This document shows positions 25,865 through 35,066 of a DNA stretch of 64,000 nt, piece by piece. Below the pieces are notes generated by a model, which did not search any database, had not been told where the DNA came from, and saw only the letters and a list, made by a program, of their open reading frames with translations. The first letter of the stretch is position 1; every line of letters begins with the position of its first letter. The position numbers and the translations under genes are program-made. This stretch comes from Clostridiales bacterium FE2011 (lineage in GTDB: Bacteria > Bacillota > Clostridia > Christensenellales > Aristaeellaceae): the NCBI GenBank assembly GCA_017569305.1, contig CP069418.1, forward strand, positions 1,736,001 through 1,800,000, given 5' to 3'.

Positions 25865-27028
25865 ATGAAGAAACTTATTGCTTTGGTTTTGGCAGTTATG
25901 CTGCTGGTTCCCGCTTTTGCGATGGCTGACAACGTCATCCGCATCGGCGTTTTTGAGCCCTCTACCGGCGACAACGGTGCCGGCGGTAAGCAGGAGATTC
26001 TTGGTATTGAATATGCCAACAGCCTGGCGCCCACTGTGACCATCGGCGGTGAAGAGTACACCGTGGAACTGGTGATCGAAGACAACCAGTCCCTGACCGA
26101 CAAGGCCATCTCCGCTGCCCAGTCCCTGGTCAGCAAGGATGTGTCCGTGGTCCTGGGTTCCTACGGCTCCGGCGTCTCCATGGCCGGCGGCGACGTGTTC
26201 GCTGAAGCGGGCGTTCCCGCCATCGGCGTCAGCTGCACCAACCCCAACGTAACCCTGCTGTGCGACTACTACTGGCGCATCTGCTTCCTGGATCCCTTCC
26301 AGGGCACCGTCATGGCGAACTTCGCCAAGGAACTGGGCGCCACCAAGGCGTACGTGCTGACCATGCTGGGTGAAGACTACGGCGTGGGCCTGGGCAAGTA
26401 CTTTGTGGAAGCCTTCAAGGGCCTGGGCGGTGAAGTGGTTGAAGAAAACTTCACCGAAGGCACCAGCGACTTTGCGGCTTACATCAACAACGCTGTTTCC
26501 AACGGCTGCGACGTGGTGTTCGCTCCCTGCGCGACCACTTATGCGGCCCTGATCATCGACCAGGCTGCGGCCCAGGGCATCAGCTTCCCGCTGCTGGCCG
26601 GCGATACCTGGGAAAACAGCGCCATCCTGAACGCTGCCAAGGGCAAGGACATCAAGGTCTACTGCTCCACCTTCTTTGATGAGAACGACGACGCGGCTGC
26701 GGCTGCTGAGTTTGTTACCGGCTTCAAGGCCTGGCTGAATGCCGACAGCGGCAAGATGACCAACAACGGCGGCAATGATATCGTTGCTGCGGTTTCCGCC
26801 CTGGGCTTCGATGCTTACAATGTTGCGCTGGCCGCCATCAAGGCTGCTGACAGCGCTGATGCCGCGGCGATCGTTGAAGCGCTGCCCGGCGTGACCTATG
26901 AAGGCGTGACCGGCGCCATCGCGTTCGACGATGTCGGCGACGCGAAGAAGGACATGGCTTACATCAAGTTCGCCAATCCCGAAACCGGTGCTTTCGATTT
27001 CGTCAAGACCCAGAAGGTCGGTGAATAA
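25865..27028 (+). CDS. livJ: Branched-chain amino acid ABC transporter, substrate-binding protein
   Basis: A 387-residue periplasmic-binding type I protein (Peripla_BP_6 family). Residues 1-22 form a signal peptide ending AFAMA with a signal-peptidase-I type site; there is no lipobox cysteine, which is unusual for a Gram-positive binding protein. Fold motifs include IRIGVFEPSTGDNGAGGKQEI, VLGSYGSGVSMA and FAPCATTYAALI. The ribosome site AGGAGG precedes the ATG. It heads a livJHMGF operon. The ligand could be branched-chain amino acids, other amino acids or a small amide. Confidence 0.92.
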   Translation: MKKLIALVLAVMLLVPAFAMADNVIRIGVFEPSTGDNGAGGKQEILGIEYANSLAPTVTIGGEEYTVELVIEDNQSLTDKAISAAQSLVSKDVSVVLGSYGSGVSMAGGDVFAEAGVPAIGVSCTNPNVTLLCDYYWRICFLDPFQGTVMANFAKELGATKAYVLTMLGEDYGVGLGKYFVEAFKGLGGEVVEENFTEGTSDFAAYINNAVSNGCDVVFAPCATTYAALIIDQAAAQGISFPLLAGDTWENSAILNAAKGKDIKVYCSTFFDENDDAAAAAEFVTGFKAWLNADSGKMTNNGGNDIVAAVSALGFDAYNVALAAIKAADSADAAAIVEALPGVTYEGVTGAIAFDDVGDAKKDMAYIKFANPETGAFDFVKTQKVGE

Positions 27029-27042
27029 GGTTCTGAAATCCA

Positions 27043-27080
27043 GGAGGCTGCCGCAACGGGCGGCAGCCTCCCTTTCTGTT
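27043..27080 (+). terminator. Hairpin between livJ and livH
   Basis: An 11-bp perfect stem (GGAGGCTGCCG 27043-27053 / 27061-27071) with a weak T-rich tail. It probably causes partial termination or stabilises the livJ message, so that binding protein is made in excess over the permeases. Confidence 0.75.
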
Positions 27081-27107
27081 TAATTCCCTCACGAAAGGGT
27101 TGAACTT

Positions 27108-27986
27108 ATGTTTGACACGCTGCTTCCTTATCTGCTGGCGGGTGTGTCCGTCGGCGGACAGTACGCGCTGATTGCCGTAGGCTATACGCTGGTTTACGGT
27201 ATCCTGCGCCTGATCAACTTTGCGCACGGCGATATTTTCACAGCGGCCGGGTTCTTTATGGTTTACCTGGTTGCTTCCGTGCCCCTTCCCCTGGCTATTC
27301 CGCTGGTGATTATCCTGACGGTTGTGCTGGGCTTTGTGGTGGAGCGCGTGGCGTATAAGCCGCTGCGTTCCGCGCCTCGGATGTCCATCATGATTTCCGC
27401 CATCGGCGTCAGCTATCTGCTGCAGAACCTGATGTGGTATGTCACAGGCGGCCTGGCAAAACAGTATCCGGTGCTTCCGGGTCTGTCCCAGACGATCCAG
27501 ATCGGTTCCGCCACCACAAAGCTGGTGACCATCGTTACTCCCATCCTGACCATCGCGCTGGTGGTCGCGCTGGTGATGCTGATCAATCATACAAAGATCG
27601 GTATGGCCATGCGGGCGGTGTCGGTGGACTTTGAAACCAGCCAGCTGATGGGCATCAAAATCAACAACGTCATTTCCGTGACCTTTATCATCGGTTCCGC
27701 CATGGCGGCCATCGGTTCCCTGCTGTATTTCACCAACTACACGGCGGTTACGCCCACGGTCGGCGCTATGCCCGGCCTGAAGGCTTTTGTGGCGGCGGTG
27801 TTCGGCGGCATCGGATCGATCCCCGGCGCGATGATCGGCGCGTTGATTATCGGTATCTGTGAAAATCTGATCAAGGCAGCCGGCTGGACGGCATTCTCGG
27901 ATGCGTTCACGTTCGCGCTGCTGATTGTGGTTCTGCTGTTCCGGCCCACCGGCCTGTTTGGCGAAAAAACCACAGACAAGGTGTGA
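27108..27986 (+). CDS. livH: Branched-chain amino acid ABC transporter permease LivH
   Basis: A 292-residue integral membrane protein with about eight hydrophobic segments. Family motifs are YGILRLINFAHGDIFTAAGF near the N terminus and KAFVAAVFGGIGSIPGAMIGA near the C terminus. It forms the transmembrane channel with LivM. It ends five bases before the livM start region. Confidence 0.95.
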   Translation: MFDTLLPYLLAGVSVGGQYALIAVGYTLVYGILRLINFAHGDIFTAAGFFMVYLVASVPLPLAIPLVIILTVVLGFVVERVAYKPLRSAPRMSIMISAIGVSYLLQNLMWYVTGGLAKQYPVLPGLSQTIQIGSATTKLVTIVTPILTIALVVALVMLINHTKIGMAMRAVSVDFETSQLMGIKINNVISVTFIIGSAMAAIGSLLYFTNYTAVTPTVGAMPGLKAFVAAVFGGIGSIPGAMIGALIIGICENLIKAAGWTAFSDAFTFALLIVVLLFRPTGLFGEKTTDKV

Positions 27987-27996
27987 GGTGATGAAC

Positions 27997-29067
27997 ATGA
28001 AAAAAGGAAACAAAAGGCTCATCATTTCCCTGGTCTTTGTGGCTTTGCTGTATGCGGCCGGCTGCCTGATTGAGCACACGGCGGGGACCAAGTCCATGGT
28101 CGTCACAGTACTGCAGAAGGGCGCGGTTTACGCCCTGATCGCGGTTTCCATGAACCTGCTCAACGGCTTTACCGGACTGTTTTCCCTGGGCCAGGCCGGC
28201 TTCATGCTGGTCGGTGCTTATTCCTACGCGATCCTGACCATCCCCATGGCCAAGCGCGCCGCGGTCTATCAGTACTATAACGGCGGCTGGGTGCAGTTCA
28301 CCATCGGTGTGATTCCCGCCCTGCTGGTAGCCGGTATTGTGGCCGCGCTGTTCGCGGCGCTGATCGGTATGCCCGTGCTGCGGCTGAAGGGCGACTACCT
28401 GGCGATCGCAACCCTGGGATTTGCGGAGATTATCCGTGCCATTGTCCAGTGGGATACCATCGGACCGCTGACCAACGGTTCCAACCTGCTGAAGACTTAC
28501 CCGACGCTGAAGAACATCATGCCGGGAAATACCGTATTGTTCACCTTTATTGTGGTGGGCGTCTGTATCGGGCTGATTCTGCTGCTGATCAATTCAACCT
28601 ACGGCCGGGCTTTCAAGGCCATCCGGGATGATGAAGTCGCGGCGGAAGCCATGGGTATCAACCTGTTCCACCATAAACAGATGGCCTTTGTCATCAGCAG
28701 CTTCTTCGCCGGCATCGGCGGCGCGCTGCTGGCCATGTACCAGGGCTCCCTGCAGGCGAACAGCTTCAAGAGCTCCATGACCTATGAAATCCTGCTGATC
28801 GTTGTCATCGGCGGCATGGGTTCCGTTTCCGGCAGCATTATGGCCTCCTTCCTGTTCATTGCCTGCAGTGAATGGTGGCTCCGCTTCCTGGACGCGGAGA
28901 CCGTGCTGGGGAACTTCAAGGTTCCGCTGCTGGCGCCTGGTTTCCGGATGGTGGTATTCTCCGTGGTCATCATGGTTGTGGTGCTGTTCTTCCGTAAGGG
29001 TATCATGGGCGACCGGGAACTCTGGGAGCTTGGCTCCCGCCGGGGCGCGAAAGGAGGCAGGAAGTAA
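27997..29067 (+). CDS. livM: Branched-chain amino acid ABC transporter permease LivM
   Basis: A 356-residue membrane permease. The motifs NLLNGFTGLFSLGQAGFM, AIATLGFAEIIR and VIGGMGSVSGSIMASF are typical of LivM. The ATG at 27997 is preferred over one at 27991 because GAGGTG ends right before the latter, leaving no spacing. It is coupled to livG by a 2-bp gap. Confidence 0.94.
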   Translation: MKKGNKRLIISLVFVALLYAAGCLIEHTAGTKSMVVTVLQKGAVYALIAVSMNLLNGFTGLFSLGQAGFMLVGAYSYAILTIPMAKRAAVYQYYNGGWVQFTIGVIPALLVAGIVAALFAALIGMPVLRLKGDYLAIATLGFAEIIRAIVQWDTIGPLTNGSNLLKTYPTLKNIMPGNTVLFTFIVVGVCIGLILLLINSTYGRAFKAIRDDEVAAEAMGINLFHHKQMAFVISSFFAGIGGALLAMYQGSLQANSFKSSMTYEILLIVVIGGMGSVSGSIMASFLFIACSEWWLRFLDAETVLGNFKVPLLAPGFRMVVFSVVIMVVVLFFRKGIMGDRELWELGSRRGAKGGRK

Positions 29068-29069
29068 TC

Positions 29070-29930
29070 ATGAGTGAAGTGAAAACGAATGTGCCTGTTC
29101 TCCGCCTGGAAAACATTACCATGCAGTTCGGCGGCGTGGTTGCCATCAACAACCTGTCGCTGGAGGTCAACCAGGGCGAAATCGTCGCGCTGATCGGCCC
29201 GAACGGCGCGGGTAAAACCACCGCGTTCAACTGTGTCACCGGTGTGTACGAACCGACAAACGGCATTGTGGACTTCCACGGGAAGCCCATTGTGGTGAAC
29301 CATCCCCAGGGCAAGATGGTCAAGCAGTACGGCGGAATCAACGGCGACCTGTACAAGGACCGGAAGCCCGTTGTCCATACACCGGACAAGATCACCCATA
29401 TGGGTATTGCCCGGACCTTCCAGAATATCCGCCTGTTCAAGAGCCAGACAGCCTTTGAGAACGTGCTGATCGGCACACACTTGCGGCGGAGCAGCAACTT
29501 CCTGACGGCTACATTCCGCCTGAATATGAAGGAAGAAAAGGCCATGCGGGAAAAGGCCATGAACCTGCTGGAGATTGTGGGCCTGGCGGACGTGGCAAAC
29601 GAACTGGCCACCTCCCTGCCTTACGGCAAGCAGCGCCGGCTGGAGATTGCCCGCGCCCTGGCCACGGATCCGACCCTGCTGCTGCTGGATGAACCGGCGG
29701 CCGGTATGAACCCGCAGGAAACGGACGAGCTGGGCGAGTTCATTGTGGACATCAAGAACCAGTTCAACCTGACGGTCTTCATGATCGAGCACCACATGAA
29801 CCTGGTCATGGATATTTCTGACCGGATCTATGTGCTGGACTTCGGCAAGCAGATTGCTGAGGGTACCCCGGAGGAAATCCAGAAAAACCCGGTCGTGATT
29901 GCGGCCTATCTGGGGGTGGATGAAGAATGA
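29070..29930 (+). CDS. livG: Branched-chain amino acid ABC transporter ATP-binding protein LivG
   Basis: A 286-residue ATPase. Walker A GPNGAGKTT (about 41-49), Q-loop, signature LPYGKQRRLEIARAL, Walker B LLLLDEPAAGMNP and H-loop MIEHHMN are all intact. An insertion with VKQYGGINGDLYKDRKP after the first strand pair makes it about 30 residues longer than Escherichia LivG. It overlaps livF by 4 bp. Confidence 0.95.
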   Translation: MSEVKTNVPVLRLENITMQFGGVVAINNLSLEVNQGEIVALIGPNGAGKTTAFNCVTGVYEPTNGIVDFHGKPIVVNHPQGKMVKQYGGINGDLYKDRKPVVHTPDKITHMGIARTFQNIRLFKSQTAFENVLIGTHLRRSSNFLTATFRLNMKEEKAMREKAMNLLEIVGLADVANELATSLPYGKQRRLEIARALATDPTLLLLDEPAAGMNPQETDELGEFIVDIKNQFNLTVFMIEHHMNLVMDISDRIYVLDFGKQIAEGTPEEIQKNPVVIAAYLGVDEE

Positions 29931-30649
29931 GCCTGCTGAAAGTGACAGACCTGGTGGTTTCCTACGGCGGTATTGAAGCGCTGAAGGGGATCTCCTTTGA
30001 GGTGGAACAGGGACAGATTGTGACCCTGATCGGTGCCAACGGCGCCGGAAAGAGCACAACCCTCCGGACCATTTCCGGCCTGGTACCGCCCAAGGACGGC
30101 CGGATCTATTTTGAAGGCCGGGATATTACGGACCTGAACACCCAGAAGATCGTGGAAACCGGTATTGCCATGGTGCCGGAAGGCCGGCGGGTATTCGCCA
30201 ACCTGACGGTGCTGGAGAACCTCCGGATCGGCGCCTACCTGCGGAAGGACAAGGAAGCCATCGAAGAGGACATCAACTACGTTTACGACCTCTTCCCCCG
30301 GCTGAAGGAACGCTCCTGGCAGCTGGCGGGCACGCTCTCCGGCGGCGAGCAGCAGATGCTGGCTGTGGGCCGCGCGGTGATGACCCGGCCGAAGCTGATC
30401 ATGATGGATGAGCCCAGCCTGGGCCTGGCGCCCCTTGTGGTCAAGGATATCTTCAAGATTATCGAAACCCTGAAGGGTACCGGCATGACGGTGCTGCTGA
30501 TTGAGCAGAACGCCAATGCCGCCCTCCATGCCTGCGATTATGCTTACGTCATGGAGACGGGACGGATCACCACCAGCGGCACCGGCGAGGAGCTGCTGGC
30601 CAGCGAGGCGATCCAGGAAGCCTATCTGGGCAAAACAAGCAAAAGCTGA
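29927..30649 (+). CDS. livF: Branched-chain amino acid ABC transporter ATP-binding protein LivF
   Basis: A 240-residue ATPase, the partner of LivG. Walker A GANGAGKST, signature LSGGEQQMLAVGRA, Walker B LIMMDEPSLGLAP and the C-terminal IQEAYLGK are characteristic of LivF. It is the last gene of the operon. Confidence 0.96.
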   Translation: MSLLKVTDLVVSYGGIEALKGISFEVEQGQIVTLIGANGAGKSTTLRTISGLVPPKDGRIYFEGRDITDLNTQKIVETGIAMVPEGRRVFANLTVLENLRIGAYLRKDKEAIEEDINYVYDLFPRLKERSWQLAGTLSGGEQQMLAVGRAVMTRPKLIMMDEPSLGLAPLVVKDIFKIIETLKGTGMTVLLIEQNANAALHACDYAYVMETGRITTSGTGEELLASEAIQEAYLGKTSKS

Positions 30650-30655
30650 CAAACA

Positions 30656-30687
30656 GGGCGGTTCCCATGGGAGCCGCCCTTGCTTTT
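30656..30687 (+). terminator. Terminator of the liv operon
   Basis: GGGCGG-TTCCC paired with GGGA-GCCGCCC (30656-30679), then TTGCTTTTT. Confidence 0.88.
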
Positions 30688-30708
30688 TGCCTGCCCGGCG
30701 GCTATACT
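30680..30708 (+). promoter_or_regulatory. Promoter of the XRE-S24 regulator
   Basis: TTGCTT (30680-30685), 17 bp, TATACT (30703-30708). The -35 overlaps the T-tract of the liv terminator. Confidence 0.55.
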
Positions 30709-30742
30709 GTGAGCACTGACTTTTGACGGGAGAGATGAGGGT

Positions 30743-31471
30743 ATGAGCAGACTGGGAGACCTGATCCGGACCGAGCGGATCCGGCAGAAACTGACGCCGA
30801 AGCAGGTGGCGAAAAAGTGTGGTGTCAGCGAGAGCTATCTCATGGCCGTGGAAGCCGGTACGCGGATCATTGCGGATGACCAGGCACGGCGGATCCTGAA
30901 GAGCATCGGCCTGAAACAGCAGAATGAAGCGGAATTTACGCTGGATGATATTGCCGCCACCGTGGACCTGGCCCAGGTACAGCCCCGGATGGCCGCGGCG
31001 GTGCAGGCGAAAAAGCCTGTGAAGAAAGAAGCGGAGCTGGCGGCTTCCACAGAGGATGAAGGCGTGGCCGGCAGCGTCTGGCTGGACGCGCTGCAGAGCG
31101 TGCTCAAGCGGGTGCCGGTGATGAACGCGGTGATGAAGCCGGTCAGCTATCAGCTGGTTCCGGTGGAAAACGGCCGGATCGAGGGCGCGAATCCGGATAA
31201 GGTGTTCTTCTACCTGGCTCCGGACGACAGCATGCGCGGCTTCCGGATCCACAAGGGCGATATTGTGCTGACGGTACCGGCAAACAGTCCGGTGGACGGC
31301 GCAATCATGCTGATGAACTACAATGAGCACCGCTACCTGCGCAAGATCAAGCTCCTGGACGACCGGAACGTGCTTCTCCAGTCCTATGACCGGCAGTATG
31401 AGGCGGAAACTGTGCCGATCAATGAGATTGGGTTCATTGCGCGCTGTGTAAAAGTGACGTTTGAGTTGTAA
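30743..31471 (+). CDS. XRE-family regulator with S24/LexA-like C-terminal domain
   Basis: A 242-residue protein with an N-terminal helix-turn-helix (residues about 6-55, KLTPKQVAKKCGVSESYLMAVE). A variable linker follows, then a C-terminal domain with DDSMRGFRIHKGDIVL (S24 nucleophile region Ser-Met) and NEHRYLRKIKLL where the catalytic Lys would lie. Such proteins are repressors, some self-cleaving during DNA damage and others only using the fold to dimerise. No phage genes are next to it. GAGAGATGAGG precedes the ATG. Confidence 0.8.
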   Translation: MSRLGDLIRTERIRQKLTPKQVAKKCGVSESYLMAVEAGTRIIADDQARRILKSIGLKQQNEAEFTLDDIAATVDLAQVQPRMAAAVQAKKPVKKEAELAASTEDEGVAGSVWLDALQSVLKRVPVMNAVMKPVSYQLVPVENGRIEGANPDKVFFYLAPDDSMRGFRIHKGDIVLTVPANSPVDGAIMLMNYNEHRYLRKIKLLDDRNVLLQSYDRQYEAETVPINEIGFIARCVKVTFEL

Positions 31472-31475
31472 AATG

Positions 31476-31665
31476 AATTCACAATTCATAATTCATAATT
31501 ACGATATACTGGATCACATATGATACCCGGATATCAGGGATTGTTCAGATTGTATTATCCTTAACGAAGTGAAGGATCTCCCGGCAGAAACCACTGCAGC
31601 GGGAGATCCTTTTGTAGTTTACACTTTATAATAATTATGAATTGTGAATTGTGAATTATGAATTG
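31476..31665. repeat. Inverted pair of heptanucleotide arrays around a terminator
   Basis: The left array 31476-31501 (AATTCAC, AATTCAT, AATTCAT) and the right array 31633-31665 (AATTATG, AATTGTG, AATTGTG, AATTATG) are reverse complements. They enclose 31502-31632, which holds a strong hairpin (31572-31611). Nothing else is seen in the 31472-31687 gap. Confidence 0.85.
31572..31614. terminator. Bidirectional terminator between convergent genes
   Basis: A 12-bp stem (AAGGATCTCCCG 31572-31583 / 31600-31611), T-rich on the plus side, between the regulator (plus) and the DUF1015 gene (minus). Confidence 0.8.
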
Positions 31666-31687
31666 AAAATATAATTCCTATTCAGGA

Positions 31688-32944
31688 TTATATTTTCTTC
31701 GCTTCCATATAGAACCGCTTTTCGTCCGCTTCGCCCATGGAGAAGGTCTTCCGGGGCAGGACGCCCAGCTTTTCCACATCTTTGAAGAAGCTGTGCTTGT
31801 CGATATCCGGCAGCAGGAAACCGACGGTCTCCGGCTTTGCGGCCAGGGCGCGCAGGGAACCTTCGCCGTGGATGAAGTCAATCCCCGCTTCCGGGTGCCG
31901 GGACAGGAAGCTGTCCAGGAACTTCTGGATGGTTTCGCAGGGAATTGCGCCTTCAGGGTTCAGCACCGCGACGGTTTCCTCGCCGTCCGCGGAGACGACG
32001 GTGAACCGGTGGTCGGAACCTTCCGCGGCCAGGCTCATGCCCTTTGCTTCGGCATAGGCTTTCCAGTCAGCCATGACGGCGGCCCGGGTGGTGCCGGTGA
32101 CGATCCGGTAGATGGGCTCAAAGAGGAGCGCTTCATCATGGATGTTGACGATTTCGCACAGGGCATACCGGGCAGGATGGTTTTCGCGTTCCGCTTCGCT
32201 CAGGCCTTCCCGGATCTCGTTCCAGTAGGCCTTGGCGGTGGCGAGGCTGTGGTTGCCGTCGCCCACGGCCAGCAGCAGGGGATTTTCTCCCTTGGTGTCC
32301 ATCAGGGCGTTCAGGCTCTGATCCACCTGCGCCAGGGCTTCGGCGCTGTCCACGGCCCAGCCGGCCAGGTGGCCGCCGTTCATCATCAGGTCGAAGTCAT
32401 AAACTTTCCGCAGGGAGGCCTTGGCTGCCTGCAGGGGCTCCAGCACCGTGCGGTCCGGATCGTCGATCAGGATCATGATATGGGTCAGTTCCACAGGCGC
32501 GCCCCGGCGGATCTTCAGCCGCGGAGGCAGACGGTCGGTGATGGTCTGCTCAGTCGGGCGGATCAGCGGCAGGGAACCCTTTTCAAAGGAATACTGCTCC
32601 AGGTCCACGGCGCAGACAAGGCCCAGCCGGGTGCCGGAGGCAATGGTCCGCTCGCACAGGATAAAGCCGGGGTTCACAGCAGGGGTCAGGAGACCCTGGG
32701 CCAGGTAGTCCGCCATGGTACGGTGGATCTGCGGGATCAGGGACTCGCTGTTTTTCAGGTTGTATTCCGGCAGGATCAGCCGGATGGCGGAAGGCGCGTC
32801 ACCGGCAACGGCAAAGGCCTTTTCCCAGTATTCCGGTTCGGAGGTGTACTGGTCGCAGGCTATGCAGGCCCAGGTTTCCGGCTTTACGCCGGCGGCCGGG
32901 AGAAGGATCTGCGCGGGACGGATTCCGATTCGTTCAAAAGACAT
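31688..32944 (-). CDS. DUF1015 family protein
   Basis: A 418-residue cytosolic protein. Segments CDQYTSEPEYWEKA (about 30), DGNHSLATAKAYW (about 230) and the C-terminal FLLPDIDKHSFFKDVEKLG match the DUF1015 family, often annotated as SpoOJ/ParA/ParB/repB-like although no such function is shown. Biochemical role unknown; DGNH resembles a metal or phosphate-binding turn. The ATG follows AAAGGAAG. It lies downstream of the flavoprotein with its own leader. Confidence 0.85.
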   Translation of the reverse strand: MSFERIGIRPAQILLPAAGVKPETWACIACDQYTSEPEYWEKAFAVAGDAPSAIRLILPEYNLKNSESLIPQIHRTMADYLAQGLLTPAVNPGFILCERTIASGTRLGLVCAVDLEQYSFEKGSLPLIRPTEQTITDRLPPRLKIRRGAPVELTHIMILIDDPDRTVLEPLQAAKASLRKVYDFDLMMNGGHLAGWAVDSAEALAQVDQSLNALMDTKGENPLLLAVGDGNHSLATAKAYWNEIREGLSEAERENHPARYALCEIVNIHDEALLFEPIYRIVTGTTRAAVMADWKAYAEAKGMSLAAEGSDHRFTVVSADGEETVAVLNPEGAIPCETIQKFLDSFLSRHPEAGIDFIHGEGSLRALAAKPETVGFLLPDIDKHSFFKDVEKLGVLPRKTFSMGEADEKRFYMEAKKI

Positions 32945-33035
32945 GGTCTTCTTCCTTTCAGGTCAGAATGTTATCAGACAGTCCGTATTATACTGTAACG
33001 CATTATATCACAGATGCTTTTACTTTGTTCTCAAT

Positions 33036-33064
33036 TAAAAATGCGGCTGCCGGTTGGCAGCCGC
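33036..33064 (-). terminator. Terminator of the flavoprotein gene
   Basis: On the minus strand GCGGCTGCC-AACC-GGCAGCCGC (33043-33064), then A-TTTTT. Confidence 0.92.
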
Positions 33065-33083
33065 AAGGCTTTTTCTCTGAATA

Positions 33084-34964
33084 TTACTGGATGGAATCCG
33101 CGGCTTCCTGGCCGGCGATACGGCCGAAGACCACGAAGTCAGCCACAGCGTTGCCGCCCAGGCGGTTTCCGCCGTGGACACCGCCGGTGACTTCACCCGC
33201 GGCAAAGAGGCCGGGGATGATCTGTCCTTCGGTGTTCAGTACATGGGTCTGGGAATCAATCTTCAGACCGCCCATTGTGTGATGGATGCCGGCAGTCACC
33301 TTAACCGCATAGAAGGGAGCGGTGTCCAGGGGCTGGGCGAAACTGGTCCGGCCAAAGTCGGGATCGTTCTTTTCAGCCACATAGCCGTTCCACTTTTCCA
33401 TGGTTGCGGCGAAGGCGTCGGCGGGAATGCCGAGTTCTCCGGCCAGGGCTTCATAGGTGTCGCCCTGCAGCATCAGGCCGCGGTTGATGTAGCCCTGGAT
33501 AACGGAGGAAGCGTCCACCATCTTCTGGTCCACAACCAGCCAGCTGAAGGAGTCGGGCTGGGCGATTTCAGCGGCGGACACCACGTCACGGGTGCCGACT
33601 TCATCGATGAAGCGTTCACCGTTGGCATTGACCAGGATCGCGCCGTCGCCCCGCAGGCCTTCAGTGATCAGGGAAGCGGTATCGGCCTGCACGGTGGGGT
33701 GAATCTGGATCTGCTCCATATCCACGGTGGCAGCGCCGATTTCAGTGGCCATCAGGATGCCCTGGCCCTGAATACCGGCGGCATTGGTGGTCATGAAGCC
33801 GGCCAGGTCAGGCTTGTACTGCACAACCATGTCCAGGTTGGCGCCGAAACCGCCGGTGGCCAGGATAACGGCCTTCGCGTTCACGGTCACCTTGTTTCCG
33901 GATTTACCCTGGGCTTCAACGCCGACAACAGCGCCGGCTTCGTTGGTCAGCAGCTTGGTGGCGGTTACGTCAGTCAGCAGCGCCAGGTTGTCGCGGCCCT
34001 GGCAGGCAGCCTCCAGCAGCGGCACGGTATAGGCGCCGACGGAAACAACCTTGCCTTCGTCATTGACGGGGCGGTGAATGCGCTTGACGGAAGCGCCGCC
34101 GAAGGCAGCCACGTTGTTCAGGTGGATGCCGATGGAATCCAGATAATCAATGGCGGCAGCGCTGTTATTGACCAGCGTGTTCACCAGCTCCGGATCGTTC
34201 AGGCCCTTGCCGCCGATCAGGGTATCGAGGGCAAAGAGCTCGGTGGAGTCGAAGTAGCCTTCGGGATTGGCCTGCCAGGCTTCCCACTGTTCCTTGACGG
34301 TGGCGGCCAGGGCGGTGATCGCCTCGTTGTCCGCATAGGCTTCCGCGGACTTCAGGGTCTTCTCGATACCGGCAGCTTCGTCAAAGGTGTTCACATCCTG
34401 ATAGGCGGTCTTGGCAGCGTTCATACCGCCGGTGGATTTGACGGAGTTGCCGCCCACAGCGGGCTGGCTTTCCAGCACGAGCACGCTCTTTCCGGCGTCA
34501 GAAACCGTCAGGGCGGCGGTCATGCCGGCGCCGCCGGCACCGATGATCACGACGTCCGTGTCGATGGTCGCGTCAACGGATTCCTCGCCGGCCATCTCAC
34601 GCATATAGTCATCGGGGTTTACGCCCGCGTTTTCCAGCGCTGCGCGCATGGCGGCAATGACGGCTTCACGGGTGATTCCGGCGAAGGTGGCGCCGGTATA
34701 GGTGTCCACGATGCCGTTGTACTCCACAAAAGCCAGGGGCCATTCGTTGATGATTTTGGAACCGATGCCTTCGGTTTCACCGGCGCCGGTGATCTGTACA
34801 TCCTTAATGTCGGCACCGTCCAGGGTAACGGTAACGGTGATGTCTCCGCCGAAGCCCTGAACCGTAGCGGTTCCGGTGGTTTCGGTGGTGGTTTCAGCCA
34901 TGACAGACGCGCAGCTCAAAACCATGGCCAGCGCGGTCAGCAGGGCCAGCAGTCTTTTCTTCAT
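33084..34964 (-). CDS. Secreted FMN-binding, FAD-dependent fumarate-reductase-type oxidoreductase
   Basis: A 626-residue exported flavoprotein. The signal peptide covers about 1-24. An FMN_bind domain (about 35-110) contains DTYTGAT, where Thr is the usual site of covalent FMN attachment by ApbE. A FAD_binding_2 domain (about 130-620) has VVIIGAGGAGMTAAL, GGNSVKSTGGMN, GLRGDGAILVNANGERF and GIHHTMGGL active-site motifs. It is related to flavocytochrome c fumarate reductase and urocanate reductase, so it probably reduces an unsaturated organic acid outside the membrane using flavin-carried electrons. The ATG at 34964 has AAGGAGGA seven bases upstream. The exact acceptor is unknown and no ApbE is in the window. 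Confidence 0.9.
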   Translation of the reverse strand: MKKRLLALLTALAMVLSCASVMAETTTETTGTATVQGFGGDITVTVTLDGADIKDVQITGAGETEGIGSKIINEWPLAFVEYNGIVDTYTGATFAGITREAVIAAMRAALENAGVNPDDYMREMAGEESVDATIDTDVVIIGAGGAGMTAALTVSDAGKSVLVLESQPAVGGNSVKSTGGMNAAKTAYQDVNTFDEAAGIEKTLKSAEAYADNEAITALAATVKEQWEAWQANPEGYFDSTELFALDTLIGGKGLNDPELVNTLVNNSAAAIDYLDSIGIHLNNVAAFGGASVKRIHRPVNDEGKVVSVGAYTVPLLEAACQGRDNLALLTDVTATKLLTNEAGAVVGVEAQGKSGNKVTVNAKAVILATGGFGANLDMVVQYKPDLAGFMTTNAAGIQGQGILMATEIGAATVDMEQIQIHPTVQADTASLITEGLRGDGAILVNANGERFIDEVGTRDVVSAAEIAQPDSFSWLVVDQKMVDASSVIQGYINRGLMLQGDTYEALAGELGIPADAFAATMEKWNGYVAEKNDPDFGRTSFAQPLDTAPFYAVKVTAGIHHTMGGLKIDSQTHVLNTEGQIIPGLFAAGEVTGGVHGGNRLGGNAVADFVVFGRIAGQEAADSIQ

Positions 34965-35018
34965 GAAATTTTCCTCCTTGTCCTCAGACAATTCTCATAT
35001 AGTTGCTACCATAAATGA

Positions 35019-35047
35019 ATTATACAACTCTAACTGTTGAGGGTCAA
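35019..35047 (-). promoter_or_regulatory. Promoter of the flavoprotein gene
   Basis: On the minus strand TTGACC (35042-35047), 17 bp, TATAAT (35019-35024). Confidence 0.8.
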
Positions 35048-35066
35048 GAATACTACAGGTGATTTG

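Noticed and set aside
30743..31471. Prophage repressor
   Set aside because: The domain type fits, but no phage structural, integrase or att sequences are nearby.
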